The notes under the pieces were generated by a model, which saw only the letters and a program-made list of their open reading frames with translations, had not been told where the DNA came from and did not search any database. A stretch of 64,000 nt of DNA from the NCBI RefSeq assembly GCF_000238595.1, contig NZ_AGTS01000078.1:248001-312000 (forward strand), written 5' to 3'. The stretch's first letter is position 1. Each line of letters opens with the position of its first letter. This DNA comes from Acidovorax sp. NO-1 (GTDB taxonomy: Bacteria; Pseudomonadota; Gammaproteobacteria; Burkholderiales; Burkholderiaceae_C). Position numbers and translations under genes: made by a program. Below are positions 1 to 7,927 of this stretch, piece after piece.

Positions 1-318
1 GTGATGCCTTTTATGATCGTCGGCTACACCGGCGTCATGCTGTTCACGCTGCCGGTGGGCGCAGTGCTGGGCGTCCTTGGCTTCATTTATCTCGCGTATC
101 TGGCGTCCCTCCTTTTTTACTTCCTGCTCTACATCGTGGCCGTCTCAGAGCGGCCCGCGGACGATCTGGTGTACCTTGCCTTCCTGCCCCTGTTCCCCCT
201 GTTTGCATTTGTCAATCGTGTGCACTGCTCTTTTTCCATCCTCCAGGAAATTTTCCTGAAGTCGCATCTGGACTCGTCCATGGCGCCTTGGTGGGTTCTT
301 CGAAAAACCAAATTCTGA
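1..318 (+). CDS. Glycosyltransferase family 2, C-terminal membrane part (5' end outside window)
   Basis: The open frame runs in from the left edge, so only the last ~105 residues are visible and the true start is unseen. They contain two or three hydrophobic membrane segments (about residues 8-35, 36-48 and 57-70) followed by a short basic tail with the motif SSMAPWWVLRKTKF. That tail resembles processive polysaccharide synthases of the PgaC/NodC/Alg8 type, whose last membrane helices help pass the growing chain through the inner membrane. The stop codon is one base before the start of the TolC-like gene, which is followed by a HlyD-type gene, so a role in exopolysaccharide synthesis and export is inferred. 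The catalytic domain lies outside the window, so the sugar substrate cannot be judged. Confidence 0.6.
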   Translation: MMPFMIVGYTGVMLFTLPVGAVLGVLGFIYLAYLASLLFYFLLYIVAVSERPADDLVYLAFLPLFPLFAFVNRVHCSFSILQEIFLKSHLDSSMAPWWVLRKTKF

Positions 319-319
319 G

Positions 320-2463
320 ATGTCCGGATACCTATCAAGACACGTGCGTCTGGCCTTGGCCTTGCCGCTGGCAGTGGCGCTGGGACTGACGCTCGCGGCG
401 GCAAGCCCGTTGGCAGCCTCCTCAGGGGCTGGCTCTCCAGGCACCGGCGGTTCCCTTTCAGAGCTGGAGACCCTTGCGCGCGTGGCTGCCCCCCTGGTCA
501 GGTTGGCACAAGCGGAACTGGATGTGGCGGGGCACCGCAATGACGCGGCCAGGGCCGGCCAGGGAGCACGGCTGTTCGGGGGGGCGGACTGAACGTAGCG
601 CGCGAAGCAGTGACCGACACGCTCAGCCGCGACTACCGACGCCTGAATGCCCAACTGGGTGTGCGCTGGCCTCTGCTGGGAAGCCGCAATGCGCAGGTGC
701 GCAGTCTGCGCGAGGCAGAACTGGCCGCTGCCCAAGGCCAGCAGCGATTGCGCCAAGCACGCACGGATGCAGTGCAGACTGTGCGAAGAGCCTATGTGCG
801 ACAAGTGCGCACTACACAGAGGTTGCAGATCGCCCAGGTTTTTCTGGATATGCGCCCCCGGGCGACGGCCCAGCTGGACTCCCGCCACAGATCCGGTTTG
901 ATGCTTGAGGCCGAAAGGCTCAAACTGCTGGGGCTGTTCGATGCGGTGCAGATCGCCAGCAACAACCAGCTTGCCCAGCAAGCCTTGAATCTCAGCGAAC
1001 TTTCGCGGCTCACCGGCCAGCATCCACAGGTGGTCCAAACGCAGCCCATGGTGTGGCCAGAAACCTGCCGCAGCGCCGATACGCTGCTGGCAAGTGCCGA
1101 CGAGAGCCCGGCCATTGCCCTGGCGCAGCTGGAACTCAACACATGGGGACAGATCGCGGACACCCTGAAGCACACCGGGCTGGAGGCCAGCATTTCCTTG
1201 GCGCAGGGGTTAACGCACGACATCGGCGGGCCCAACGGGCGCAACACCGCAGTGGCGATCGACTTTTCGATGCCCTTGCAATGGCGCGCCCAGCGGGACG
1301 CTGCCTTGGGGCAGATCCAGGGCGAACGCACACGGCTTGAAAACCTGCTGCAGGTACGCCGCGGCGAGTTTCATGCATTGGCAGAGCAGCATCTCGCCCA
1401 GTGGCAACTGCGTCAAGCCGAATTGGCAGGTCTGGTCCGCAGGCTTGAGGCCGCGCACGAGGCGGTCCGCGTTGCCTCGCGACGCCTGGAAGCCTTTGAT
1501 GGCGACGGATATGCCTCGCTCTTGACTGCACGCCACGAGCTTTATCAGGCATCCATCCAGGTCATCGATGGCGCAGAACGCCGCGACCTGGCCCAGCTGG
1601 ATCTGCTGGCCTTGGCCCCGGAGAGCTGCGGCTCGGCGATCCCTGCTGCGCAGGATGAAGGTTCTGCCGTGTTGTCGACACTGCCCGCCGGGTTTGCCGC
1701 GGCAGCCAAGGCGGCCCCAGCCCCGGACGCCGTGGGCTGGTACGCATGGGAAGGGCAGGCGCTTGTGGAGCGCCCCAGCCGCTTGCACGCGCTGCCCTCG
1801 GGCAGCACGCGGGTCTTGATCTCCTTCACGGCAGTGCAACTGCACCGGCTGACACTTCCTTCTGAAAAAAACAGGCTCTTGCAGCTGCTCGCCAAGGCCA
1901 GGTCCCTGGGGATTCGCGTGGAGCTGCTGCTGGGCGAGCCCGCCTGGGTACTGCCCGCGCACCGGCAGGATCTGCTGGATTTGCTGGCCCGATTGCGCGC
2001 CCTCCCCTTCGACGGATTGAATCTTGACCTGGAGCGCAGCCAATTGCCCTCCGCCGACCAACCGCTCTGGGACGACGCAGTCGTCGAGACTCTGCAAGCC
2101 GTACGCGCCGCCGTGCCCTGGCCATTGGGCCTGACCACACACTACCGGGAGCTGCAGTCGCCCGATTTCGCTCAGCGCATTGCTGCCGCTGGTGTCTCGG
2201 AACTGGTGGCCATGATCTACGTAAGCAATCCAGTGCGCGCGGCCGACATCGCACGACCCCTTCTCCAGGGCCCCGTCGGACTGCGGCTGGCGGTGGCACA
2301 AAGCATGGAATCCACGTTGCCCCCGGAGGAAAGCAGCTATTCGGTGGGCAAAGCAGCGGCACTGCAACGCTGGCGCCAACTGGCGAAATCACTGGAAGGG
2401 CAGCCTGGATTCAGCGGCGTTCTGATCCAGTCGCTGGAAGAGTTCAATAAGGCACGACCTTGA
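320..2463 (+). CDS. TolC-like outer-membrane efflux protein fused to a C-terminal barrel-like domain; frameshifted
   Basis: Two frames make up one gene. The first (320-592) starts with a signal-peptide-like stretch and ends at a stop just after a run of seven G at 578-584. The second continues to 2463. Restoring one G gives an uninterrupted protein of about 714 residues. Residues ~45-440 are helical, rich in Gln/Arg/Ala/Leu and carry paired repeats typical of outer-membrane efflux proteins (e.g. LGVRWPLLGSRNAQ). Residues ~475-714 form a separate domain (from VGWYAWEGQALVERPS, with LPFDGLNLDLER) that looks like an alpha/beta barrel of the glycoside-hydrolase-like type. No catalytic residues can be assigned. 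The stop overlaps the TTG start of the HlyD gene (TTGA), so translation is coupled. The missing base may be a real mutation, slipped-strand phase variation or a sequencing error. Confidence 0.65.
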
Positions 2464-3527
2464 AAATTCAGTTCGACAAACCCCCGGGCTCAGCCCAGGA
2501 AACCAACGGCCTGTCCGTGCGCTATGCCGCGTCCAAACGAGCGGTGCCGCGTTGGCGCTGGTATTTGCTGCTGGCCATGGTGCTCACCCCGCCAGCCTAC
2601 CTGCTGACCCGGTTCACGGTGGCGTACTGGTGGGAGACCTCACCAGCCATCGTGATGACCGAACAGGTGGTGGTGCGTGCCCGTACGGCCGGTCAGGTGA
2701 AACACGTCGCGCAGCCAGGCGCTTTGGTGCGCGCCGGAGAACCTGTCATCGCTCTGGAGGGCGCAGCAGCGCCTCGCCAGAATCCTCCGGCAACACCTGC
2801 TCCTGCACCAGCCCGTGACCGATCCAACCCCATGGTGGCAATGATCGCGAGCCGCCAGGCCATGTTTGATGAGGCCCTGCGCCTGGCCCAAAGCCAGCTC
2901 GCACTGCAACAGGAACGCCTGCGCACCATGCAGGCGCTGCGCGCCGAAGGAGCGGCGACGCGCCAGGAATTGGACAACGCACGCATCCAGGAAATGCAGG
3001 CGCAGGCTGTGGCAGTGCGTGCGAGCACTGATGCGAGGGAAAACAGGGCCCAGCTGGTACGCGAGCAGGCCAGGCCCCCTGACGCACCGCCCGATACCCC
3101 CGCACCCCGCGCGGTCGAGGATTCAACCACAGAGGATGGGGATGTGAGAGCACCCTTCGATGCCGTGGTGGTGCGCCAGTTCGTGCACCAGGGCGAATGG
3201 GTCACGCCCGGTGCCGACATAGCGGTACTGCAAGGGCCAGCCCCCGCGATGGTCCACGCCTACTTGCCGCCCGACCAGGCACGCTATGCGCAAGTGGGGC
3301 GCAAAGCCACACTGCGCTTCATGGACGGGGGGCGCATTCGCGCCGAAGTGGCAGACGTCATCGCAGAAGCCGAGCGCACCCCCGCAGAGCGAACGTCACC
3401 TCTGGCCCCACGCATGCCGTCGATTGTCGTGCGTTTGCGCCCTGTCGAACCTCTGCCGCCGTCCTACCGCATTCACTACCTGCCGCTGGATGTGCGCTTC
3501 GACTGGGTATGGGACTGGGCGCCTTGA
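2460..3527 (+). CDS. HlyD-family periplasmic adaptor protein
   Basis: A protein of 355 residues starting at TTG, overlapping the preceding stop. Residues ~35-55 form one membrane anchor (WYLLLAMVLTPPAYLLTRF), followed by a split lipoyl/barrel-sandwich domain (VVVRARTAGQVKHVAQPGA ... VRAPFDAVVVRQFVHQGEW). Between the halves is a coiled coil (~125-205) rich in Gln, Ala and Arg. The C-terminal beta part ends in VRFDWVWDWAP. This is the architecture of membrane-fusion proteins linking an inner-membrane exporter or synthase to a TolC-type channel, similar in idea to Alg44/HlyD adaptors in polysaccharide export. With the glycosyltransferase and TolC-like genes directly upstream it completes a synthase-adaptor-outer membrane set. 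Substrate unknown. Confidence 0.8.
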   Translation: MKIQFDKPPGSAQETNGLSVRYAASKRAVPRWRWYLLLAMVLTPPAYLLTRFTVAYWWETSPAIVMTEQVVVRARTAGQVKHVAQPGALVRAGEPVIALEGAAAPRQNPPATPAPAPARDRSNPMVAMIASRQAMFDEALRLAQSQLALQQERLRTMQALRAEGAATRQELDNARIQEMQAQAVAVRASTDARENRAQLVREQARPPDAPPDTPAPRAVEDSTTEDGDVRAPFDAVVVRQFVHQGEWVTPGADIAVLQGPAPAMVHAYLPPDQARYAQVGRKATLRFMDGGRIRAEVADVIAEAERTPAERTSPLAPRMPSIVVRLRPVEPLPPSYRIHYLPLDVRFDWVWDWAP

Positions 3528-3537
3528 GGAAAGGCGC
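3519..3537 (+). terminator. Possible terminator hairpin at the end of the HlyD gene
   Basis: The sequence gcgcctt-gagga-aaggcgc is a perfect 7-bp inverted repeat spanning the stop codon of the HlyD gene. It is followed only by AGTTT, so the U-tract is weak. It lies between convergent genes (hisA comes from the other side), where a terminator is expected. Confidence 0.4.
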
Positions 3538-3614
3538 AGTTTCAGACCGACGACTACCCTGAGCGTGCCGCGAGACCCTGCAAGCGTCGCTGCGGGTCGT
3601 CGCTGCAACAAGGA

Positions 3615-4361
3615 TCAGGCAGGGCGGCCCAAAGTATCTGCGCGCGCCTGCGCGGCAGCAAAGTCCAGGTCGCCGCTGTAGATGGCGCGGCCGCAGATCA
3701 CACCCTCCACGCCCTCGTCTTCCACCGCACACAGCTGCTCGATGTCGGCCATGTTCGAGAGGCCGCCCGAGGCGATCACGGGGATGCTCAAAGCCTGCGC
3801 CAGCTTCACCGTAGCGTCGATGTTGATGCCCGACAGCATGCCGTCGCGGCCGATGTCGGTGTAGATGATGGATTCGACACCCCAGTCCTCGAACTTCTTG
3901 GCCAGGTCCACCACTTCATGGCCGGTGAGCTTGCTCCAGCCGTCGGTGGCCACTTTGCCATCCTTGGCGTCGAGCCCCACGATGATGTGGCCGCCAAAGG
4001 CGCTGCAGGCGTCTTTGAGGAAGCCAGGGTTCTTCACCGCCGCCGTGCCGATGATCACGTAGCGCAGGCCGCCGTCGATGTATTTTTCGATGGTGTCCAG
4101 GTCGCGGATGCCACCGCCCAGCTGCACGGGGATGTCGTCGCCCACCTCTTTCAGGATGGACTTGATGGCGCTGTAGTTCTTGGGCACGCCCGCAAACGCA
4201 CCATTCAGGTCCACCAGGTGCAGGCGGCGTGCGCCGGCATCCAGCCACTTGCGCGCCATGGCGGCGGGGTCTTCACCAAAGGTGGTGGATTGGTCCATAT
4301 CGCCTTGTTTGAGGCGTACGCAGTGGCCGTCTTTGAGGTCGATGGCGGGGATGAGCAGCAT
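3615..4361 (-). CDS. hisA: Phosphoribosylformimino-5-aminoimidazole carboxamide ribotide isomerase
   Basis: HisA, 248 residues and full length, catalyses the Amadori isomerisation of ProFAR to PRFAR in histidine synthesis. It is a (beta/alpha)8 barrel. The first catalytic Asp is in [17 protein letters not shown], the second in [12 protein letters not shown], and the phosphate-binding motifs are [17 protein letters not shown] and ASGGLS. It lies 68 bp downstream of hisH and is the last gene of the cluster on this strand. hisF and hisIE, which commonly follow hisA, are not here; the next gene is convergent and unrelated. They must lie elsewhere if the pathway is complete. Confidence 0.97.
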   Translation of the reverse strand: MLLIPAIDLKDGHCVRLKQGDMDQSTTFGEDPAAMARKWLDAGARRLHLVDLNGAFAGVPKNYSAIKSILKEVGDDIPVQLGGGIRDLDTIEKYIDGGLRYVIIGTAAVKNPGFLKDACSAFGGHIIVGLDAKDGKVATDGWSKLTGHEVVDLAKKFEDWGVESIIYTDIGRDGMLSGINIDATVKLAQALSIPVIASGGLSNMADIEQLCAVEDEGVEGVICGRAIYSGDLDFAAAQARADTLGRPA

Positions 4362-4429
4362 GGTGGTGAAGTTCGGGGGGAGGAAAAGGGCGAGACGCAG
4401 CTCGGCCCGAACGGGTGGCGGTTAAGGGA

Positions 4430-5107
4430 TCAGGGATTCCAGTGCAGAAAATTGCGGTACAGGGCCAGCCCGTGCTCCGCGCTTTTCTCCGGGTGGAACT
4501 GGGTGGCAAAAATATTATCGCGTGCCACGGCGGCAGCGAACAAACCGCCGTAGTCCGTTTGCCCTGCGCAGTGGGCAGGATTTTTCGGCACAGCGTAGAA
4601 ACTGTGCACGAAGTAGAAGTAGCTGTTGTCTGGCACGCCCGCCCACACCGGGTGCACGCCACCGCCGTGGTGGGCGTGGGGCATCTGCCGCACCTGGTTC
4701 CAGCCCATCTGGGGCACCTTGAAGCGGCTGCCGTCGGGCTGGGTGCGGCCTGCCAGGTCAAACTTGAGCACATCGCCAGGGATGAGGCCCAGGCCCGGCG
4801 TATCCCCCTCGGCGCTATGGTCCAGCAGCATCTGCATGCCCACGCACACGCCGAACATCGGCTTGGAGGCGGCGGCTTCGAGCACCGATTCCTGGAGGCC
4901 GGATTCGCGCAGCTCGCGCATGCAATCGGGCATGGCGCCCTGCCCTGGCAGCACGATGCGCTGGGCGGCGCGCACGTCTTCAGGGCGCTGGGTGACGACC
5001 ACGGTCCAGCCCGAGCCCTCGGCAGCGGCCTGCACGGCCTGCGACACCGAGCGCAGGTTGCCCATGCCGTAGTCCACGACCGCCACTGTTTTTGCTTCCA
5101 TATTCAT
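4430..5107 (-). CDS. hisH: Imidazole glycerol phosphate synthase, glutaminase subunit
   Basis: HisH, 225 residues, a class I glutamine amidotransferase that supplies ammonia to HisF. The Cys nucleophile is in [11 protein letters not shown]. The His-Glu pair is in [13 protein letters not shown] and the oxyanion region is [10 protein letters not shown] (PGVGA is the common form). The N-terminus [14 protein letters not shown] is typical. Two starts are possible, ATG 5107 and ATG 5101. Neither has a clear ribosome binding site, and the sequence immediately upstream is one of the palindromic repeats of this window. The partner hisF is not in the window. Confidence 0.96.
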   Translation of the reverse strand: MNMEAKTVAVVDYGMGNLRSVSQAVQAAAEGSGWTVVVTQRPEDVRAAQRIVLPGQGAMPDCMRELRESGLQESVLEAAASKPMFGVCVGMQMLLDHSAEGDTPGLGLIPGDVLKFDLAGRTQPDGSRFKVPQMGWNQVRQMPHAHHGGGVHPVWAGVPDNSYFYFVHSFYAVPKNPAHCAGQTDYGGLFAAAVARDNIFATQFHPEKSAEHGLALYRNFLHWNP

Positions 5108-5147
5108 AGCTGCTAGCGCTTATCCATCAAGCGATAGAGCCTGATTT
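5106..5147 (+). repeat. Intergenic palindromic repeat, copy 1 (hisH/hisB)
   Basis: Contains the core tagcgcttatccatcaagcg flanked by atagctgc and atagagcc, which can fold into a hairpin. The same core is found at seven other intergenic sites in the window. This copy fills most of the hisB-hisH gap and touches the ATG of hisH, so it replaces the normal ribosome-binding region. Confidence 0.7.
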
Positions 5148-5158
5148 AATCCAAAATT

Positions 5159-5797
5159 TCACAACGAACCCTTGGTGGAGGGGATGACACCGGCCGAGCG
5201 CGGGTCGCGCTCAAGCGCCGCGCGAAGCGTGCGCCCGAACGCCTTGAAGATGGTCTCGCACTGGTGGTGTGCGTTGACGCCCTTGAGGTTGTCGATGTGC
5301 AGCGTCACGCCCGCGTGGTTCACAAAGCCCTGGAAGAACTCGAACACCAGTTGCGTGTCGAGCTGGCCGATGCTGCCGGCGGTGAACTTCACGTCCATGT
5401 GCAGGCCGGGGCGGCCCGAGAAATCCACCACCACGCGCGACAGCGCTTCATCCAGCGGCACGTAGGCATGCCCGTAGCGGCGGATGCCCTTCTTGTCGCC
5501 CACGGCGCGCGCAAAAGCCTGGCCCAGCGTGATGCCCACGTCTTCCACGGTGTGGTGGCCGTCGATGTGCAGGTCACCCTCGCAGTCGATGTCGAGGTCG
5601 ATCAGCCCATGGCGGGCGATCTGGTCGAGCATGTGGTCGAAGAAGCCGATGCCGGTGGAGAGCTTGGCCTGGCCGGTGCCGTCGAGGTTGATGCGCGCAG
5701 TGATGCGCGTCTCGGCGGTGTTGCGGCTGACCTCGGCGATGCGGTCGGCCATCGGGTCGGCCGATGGGGCGGAGGGTACAAGTGCGGAGGAAGTCAT
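5159..5797 (-). CDS. hisB: Imidazoleglycerol-phosphate dehydratase
   Basis: HisB, 212 residues, monofunctional (no histidinol phosphatase domain), dehydrates IGP to imidazole acetol phosphate. The metal-binding repeats are visible: [33 protein letters not shown] and [15 protein letters not shown]. The start at 5797 is chosen because its ATG overlaps the TGA of hisC (ATGA). An internal start at MADRIAEV, 15 residues later, would also give a normal-length protein, and the first 15 residues ([13 protein letters not shown]) look like a nonconserved extension. Confidence 0.97.
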   Translation of the reverse strand: MTSSALVPSAPSADPMADRIAEVSRNTAETRITARINLDGTGQAKLSTGIGFFDHMLDQIARHGLIDLDIDCEGDLHIDGHHTVEDVGITLGQAFARAVGDKKGIRRYGHAYVPLDEALSRVVVDFSGRPGLHMDVKFTAGSIGQLDTQLVFEFFQGFVNHAGVTLHIDNLKGVNAHHQCETIFKAFGRTLRAALERDPRSAGVIPSTKGSL

Positions 5798-6915
5798 AAG
5801 GAGGCTTGGAGTGCGGCCAGCATCTGCGCGTTGTCTTCGGCATTGCCTACCGTCAGGCGCAGGCAGTTGGCCAGCAATGGGTGCATTGTAGAAACGTTCT
5901 TGACGAGCACCTTGCGGTTTTTCATGCCCTCGTAGGCCCGGGCGGAATCCGCCACACGGATCAGCACCATGTTGGCCTCGCTGTCCCAGCACTTTTCGAC
6001 ACCCGGCATCTGGCGCAGGGCCGCGATGAGCGTGGCGCGTTCGACACGGATCTCGGCGGCCTGGGCGGCAAAAACCTCGGTATGTTCCAGCGCAAACAGC
6101 GCGGCCTCGCAGTTGAGCACGCTCACGTTGTAGGGCGGGCGCACCTTGTCGATCTCGCTCACGAACGCCGAGGGTCCGATGAGGTAGCCCAGGCGCACGC
6201 CCGCCAGGCCGAACTTGCTGAGCGTGCGCATGAGCAGCACGTGCGCATTGCGCGCAGGCTCGGCCCGCATGCGGTCGATCCAGGTGCGGCTGGCAAAGGG
6301 CTGGTAGGCCTCGTCCATGACCACGATGCCGCCCTGCGCACCGGCAGCGTCGATGATGCGCTGCACCGTGCTCTCGTCCCACAGCGTGGCCGTGGGATTG
6401 TTGGGGTAGGCGATGTAGGTGATGGCGGGGTTGTGCTGCGCGATGGCGGCCAGCATGGCGGGCTCATCCAGCTCGAAGTCGGGCGTGAGCGGCACGCCGA
6501 CAAAGTCCAGGCCCTGCAGCTGCGCCGACAGCGGGTACATCACAAAACCGGGCATGGGTGCCAGCATGGTGGCGCGCTGACCTGTGCCCGGCTGTGCGCA
6601 GGCCAGGGCCAGCAGGGTGATGAGTTCGTCCGAGCCGTTGCCCAGCACGATGCCATAGCCCTCGGGCATGCCCGCGTACTGCGCCAGGGCCGCCTTCAGG
6701 TCGGCAATGCGGTCGCCGGGGTAGCGGTTGAGTGCCACCGAACCCAGGCGCTGGCCCAGCGCGGCCTGCAAATGCGCGGGCAGGCGGAAGGGGTTCTCCA
6801 TCGCGTCCATCTTGAGCATGCCGGTGGAGGGCTGCACGACATAGGAATGCATCGCGCGTACGTCTGGGCGGATGCGGGCCAGGGCCTGGAGGGGGGACGA
6901 CGCGGGAGTAGTCAT
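5794..6915 (-). CDS. hisC: Histidinol-phosphate aminotransferase
   Basis: HisC, 373 residues, a PLP-dependent fold-type I aminotransferase that makes L-histidinol phosphate. Visible motifs include [11 protein letters not shown] (cofactor phosphate region), [21 protein letters not shown] (Asp contacting the pyridine nitrogen) and [19 protein letters not shown] with the Schiff-base Lys. The start at 6915 overlaps the stop codon of the upstream PIN-domain toxin gene (ATGA), and the hisC stop overlaps the hisB start in the same way. So hisC is translationally coupled to a toxin-antitoxin pair and not to hisD. Confidence 0.97.
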   Translation of the reverse strand: MTTPASSPLQALARIRPDVRAMHSYVVQPSTGMLKMDAMENPFRLPAHLQAALGQRLGSVALNRYPGDRIADLKAALAQYAGMPEGYGIVLGNGSDELITLLALACAQPGTGQRATMLAPMPGFVMYPLSAQLQGLDFVGVPLTPDFELDEPAMLAAIAQHNPAITYIAYPNNPTATLWDESTVQRIIDAAGAQGGIVVMDEAYQPFASRTWIDRMRAEPARNAHVLLMRTLSKFGLAGVRLGYLIGPSAFVSEIDKVRPPYNVSVLNCEAALFALEHTEVFAAQAAEIRVERATLIAALRQMPGVEKCWDSEANMVLIRVADSARAYEGMKNRKVLVKNVSTMHPLLANCLRLTVGNAEDNAQMLAALQASL

Positions 6916-7364
6916 TCGGTGGTGTCCAGTTCGTTGGGGGTGACAAGAAAAGGGTTGATCGGCCGCACGGCGTCCATCGGCTGGTCGTGTGGCAACGCTT
7001 CGGTGAGCAGGTAGCGGCAGCCCTGCTGATGGGCGGACGAGAGGATGAGCGCATCCCAGTAGCCCAGGCGGTAGCGGTCCTGCAGGTCCCAGGCGCCGTC
7101 CACCGTGTAGGAGTCGAGGTGCGGCGGCAGCCACACGCGCAGGCGGCGCACCTGGGCGCGCACCTGCTGCAGCACCTGCGGGCCGTCAAAACGCTGGATG
7201 GCCTGGTTGTACAGCTCGTTGAGCACCTGCGAGCTGATGCGGCCGCTGCGCGTCTGCCAGCAAAAGCTGATCCATTCGCGCGCCCGCGCCTGGCGCTCGG
7301 CATTGCGGTCGTCCACGCTAGCGAGCAGGATTTCGGTGTCGACAAAGATGGGGACGGTGGCCAT
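6912..7364 (-). CDS. vapC: PIN-domain ribonuclease toxin, VapC type
   Basis: A PIN-domain protein of 150 residues. The acidic active-site positions are Asp9 (IFVDTEILL, with Glu11), Glu50 (QVLNELYN), Asp104 (GYWDALIL) and Glu122 (LLTEALPHD). Many relatives have an additional Asp after that Glu (TED); here it is Ala123. VapC toxins cleave tRNA or other structured RNA and are neutralised by a small DNA-binding antitoxin. The small ribbon-helix-helix gene 14 bp upstream fits that role. The gene ends in an ATGA overlap with hisC, tying the pair to histidine genes. The start at 7364 gives the normal PIN N-terminus MATVPIFVDTE. Confidence 0.85.
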   Translation of the reverse strand: MATVPIFVDTEILLASVDDRNAERQARAREWISFCWQTRSGRISSQVLNELYNQAIQRFDGPQVLQQVRAQVRRLRVWLPPHLDSYTVDGAWDLQDRYRLGYWDALILSSAHQQGCRYLLTEALPHDQPMDAVRPINPFLVTPNELDTTE

Positions 7365-7378
7365 GCGTTCTGCCCCGT

Positions 7379-7603
7379 TCAGCGCAAAAACAGGGTTTCG
7401 CGGGGCACGTACGGTCCGCTGGACGCGCCCCAGGATTCGAACCCCAGCGCCTCGCGCATGGCCTGGGCGTAGGCGTCTTCCTGGCGCATCTTTTCGGCCA
7501 GCCATTCACCTAGCAGGCGCGAGACGCTGCTGCCGCGCCTGGCGGCTTCCACGCGCACCCATTCGGCAACGGTGTCGTCCATGGTCACGGTGATGTTTTT
7601 CAT
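7379..7603 (-). CDS. vapB: Ribbon-helix-helix antitoxin, VapB-like
   Basis: A 74-residue protein whose first part (MKNITVTMDDTVAEWVRVEA, then ARRGSSVSRLLGEWLAEKM) matches a ribbon-helix-helix DNA-binding fold. The acidic/aromatic tail (~45-74) would contact the toxin. Antitoxins of this kind repress their own operon, and a strong palindrome begins 9 bp upstream of the start. No Shine-Dalgarno sequence is seen before the ATG. A -10-like TAATAT (minus strand, 7616-7611) ends only 7 bases before the ATG, so the message could be leaderless (inference). Confidence 0.8.
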   Translation of the reverse strand: MKNITVTMDDTVAEWVRVEAARRGSSVSRLLGEWLAEKMRQEDAYAQAMREALGFESWGASSGPYVPRETLFLR

Positions 7604-7612
7604 GGGTTAAAT

Positions 7613-7649
7613 ATTACACGAACTTCGTGTTTCACGAAGTTCGTGTAAT
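7613..7649 (-). promoter_or_regulatory. Perfect 17-bp inverted repeat: probable antitoxin operator and promoter
   Basis: The arms attacacgaacttcgtg (7613-7629) and cacgaagttcgtgtaat (7633-7649) are exact inverted repeats separated by ttt. Each arm also holds a smaller palindrome, CACGAA-C/G-TTCGTG, so there are two half-operators in mirror orientation. It lies directly upstream of the antitoxin and overlaps a TAATAT -10-like hexamer, as expected for an autoregulated toxin-antitoxin promoter. As hisC follows the toxin with an ATGA overlap, this may also control hisCBHA. Confidence 0.75.
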
Positions 7650-7675
7650 CGCACTAAAACAGCACATTTCTACTC

Positions 7676-7927
7676 TCAAGGTTGACTTTGCACGCGCTTA
7701 CCCTTTGCGGACCGCAGTTGGTGGCGCACCATCCACAGCTTGGACAGCGCAAACAGCAGCTTGAGCTGACGGTAGTTCTTCAATCGTCGGCCACGCGCCA
7801 TCCAAGCACCCTTGATGACCCAAAACGCGTGCGAAAGAGCATGTTGGGTCTCTTAAATACTAAGCGCAGCCAACGACACGTCGTAGGCCTGACGCAGAAT
7901 GCTGCGCTGAATCCTGAAAGTCGCGAA
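7676..7927 (-). pseudogene. Possible decayed gene fragment
   Basis: Read on the minus strand, this stretch gives a coherent 3' end of a gene: about 20 residues (FRIQRSILRQAYDVSLAALS), an in-frame stop, then about 57 residues including HAFWVIKGAWMARGRRL and LLFALSKLWMVRHQLRSAKG before a terminal TGA. The composition (aromatic, Leu and Arg rich) looks like a membrane-associated protein tail, but I do not recognise the family. There is no start and there is an internal stop, so at most it is a remnant. It lies between the antitoxin promoter and the unknown gene on the other strand, inside what looks like an insertion in the his cluster. Confidence 0.3.

Noticed and set aside
7430-7446. tRNA-like T-loop (ggattcgaacccc on the plus strand)
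   Set aside because: It lies inside the antitoxin coding sequence and no acceptor or anticodon arms can be drawn around it.
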